The notes under the pieces were generated by a model that saw only the letters and a program-made list of their open reading frames with translations, did no database searches and was not told the DNA's origin. DNA of 64,000 nucleotides from Tepidamorphus sp. (GTDB lineage: Bacteria > Pseudomonadota > Alphaproteobacteria > Rhizobiales > Tepidamorphaceae), in assembly GCA_028280885.1 (NCBI GenBank), contig JANQKY010000096.1, positions 1 to 64,000 of the forward strand. The letters run 5' to 3'. A program made the translations under genes and the position numbers. Shown one piece after another: positions 63,704-64,000 of this stretch (the stretch's first letter is position 1; each line of letters opens with the position of its first letter).

Positions 63704-64000
63704 CTAGCCCTCCCTGGAGGCGTTGGCCCGGATGCGGGTCGATCGGGGCAGGGCCGCGATCTTGCCGGGGCTTGCGAAAAGGATGTCGACACCGCGCGGA
63801 AACAGCGCGTGGTTGGCGCGGACCTGGTCCCGGAAATTGACCGGAAGCGGCGCCGGCGCGATCGTCTCCGTCTCCTCGATGCCGGGGCCCTCGAGCCTGA
63901 CGATGTCGCGGCTCATCAGCGTATCGACCATCATGATCAGCGTCGTCGAGCGGTCCGGATACTCGGCGGTGCCCTGCGCGAAGCCGGACAGCGAGGGCAT
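63704..64000 (-). CDS. phnH: C-P lyase subunit PhnH (partial, runs off the window)
   Basis: The C-terminal about 98 residues of PhnH. FAQGTAEYPDRSTTLIMMVDTL, VRLEGPGI, FRDQVRANHALFPRGVDILFA and ALPRSTRIRA match the family end. The apparent ATG at the window edge is an internal methionine; the true start and the N-terminal half lie beyond position 64000. PhnH is a PLP-transferase-fold subunit of the C-P lyase core. phnG should be next upstream but cannot be seen. Confidence 0.9.
   Translation of the reverse strand: MPSLSGFAQGTAEYPDRSTTLIMMVDTLMSRDIVRLEGPGIEETETIAPAPLPVNFRDQVRANHALFPRGVDILFASPGKIAALPRSTRIRANASREG

Overview
The window is GC-rich, densely packed chromosomal DNA from an alphaproteobacterium, most likely Hyphomicrobiales (Rhizobiales). 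The evidence is the Brucella/Mesorhizobium-type second lumazine synthase (RibH2) behind an FMN riboswitch, a carbon-phosphorus lyase operon that includes the hexapeptide acetyltransferase, many ABC importers, and MocR, SorC, AraC and MarR regulators. I found no tRNA, rRNA, phage, transposase or CRISPR array. The genus cannot be fixed from this sequence.

Layout. (1) 278-7269: a polyamine-type ABC importer operon (binding protein, ATPase, two permeases) ending in a GMC dehydrogenase, with a convergent FAD amine-oxidoreductase-like gene. (2) 7855-12089: a MocR regulator divergent from an enolase-superfamily dehydratase/racemase and an aldehyde dehydrogenase. (3) 12120-13904: arabinose-5-phosphate isomerase, and riboswitch-controlled ribH2. 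(4) 14163-23774: a polyol/sugar locus with SDR, SorC regulator, FGGY kinase and split transketolase on the minus strand, facing a ribose-type ABC importer and a second SDR on the plus strand. (5) 24586-33516: an acylphosphatase-like protein without its catalytic residues, a Rieske-only protein, an oxygenase without a Rieske cluster, a GST-like protein, a BMP-family purine/nucleoside-type importer and guanine deaminase. (6) 33525-41699: secreted proteins (Asp-box propeller, Ig-like repeat protein), maleylacetoacetate isomerase, a soluble PAS-chemoreceptor-tip protein and O6-alkylguanine alkyltransferase. (7) 41720-44928: a StyA-like flavoprotein and VOC protein, divergent from an AraC regulator. 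(8) 45844-53810: an AMP-forming acyl-CoA ligase with a ketopantoate reductase-family enzyme, an ECF sigma factor with a membrane VWA protein, a MetF-like protein and a MarR regulator. (9) 53818-64000: the phosphonate uptake and C-P lyase genes phnC-D-E-M-N and phnH(partial)-I-J-K-L plus acetyltransferase, all on the minus strand.

The most interesting candidate is region 5. Its two oxygenase-like proteins are degenerate in complementary ways: one keeps only the Rieske centre and the other only the mononuclear-iron site. A GST-like gene follows, then a purine-type transporter and guanine deaminase. This resembles the logic of the Pseudomonas NdmC/NdmD/NdmE N7-demethylase and suggests an import, N-demethylation and deamination route for methylated purines. 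The substrate assignment is inference.

The larger intergenic gaps are filled with interspersed palindromic repeats of several families. One is a composite element of about 255 bp present three times, with two shorter relatives. These account for nearly all the spurious small ORFs in the gaps.
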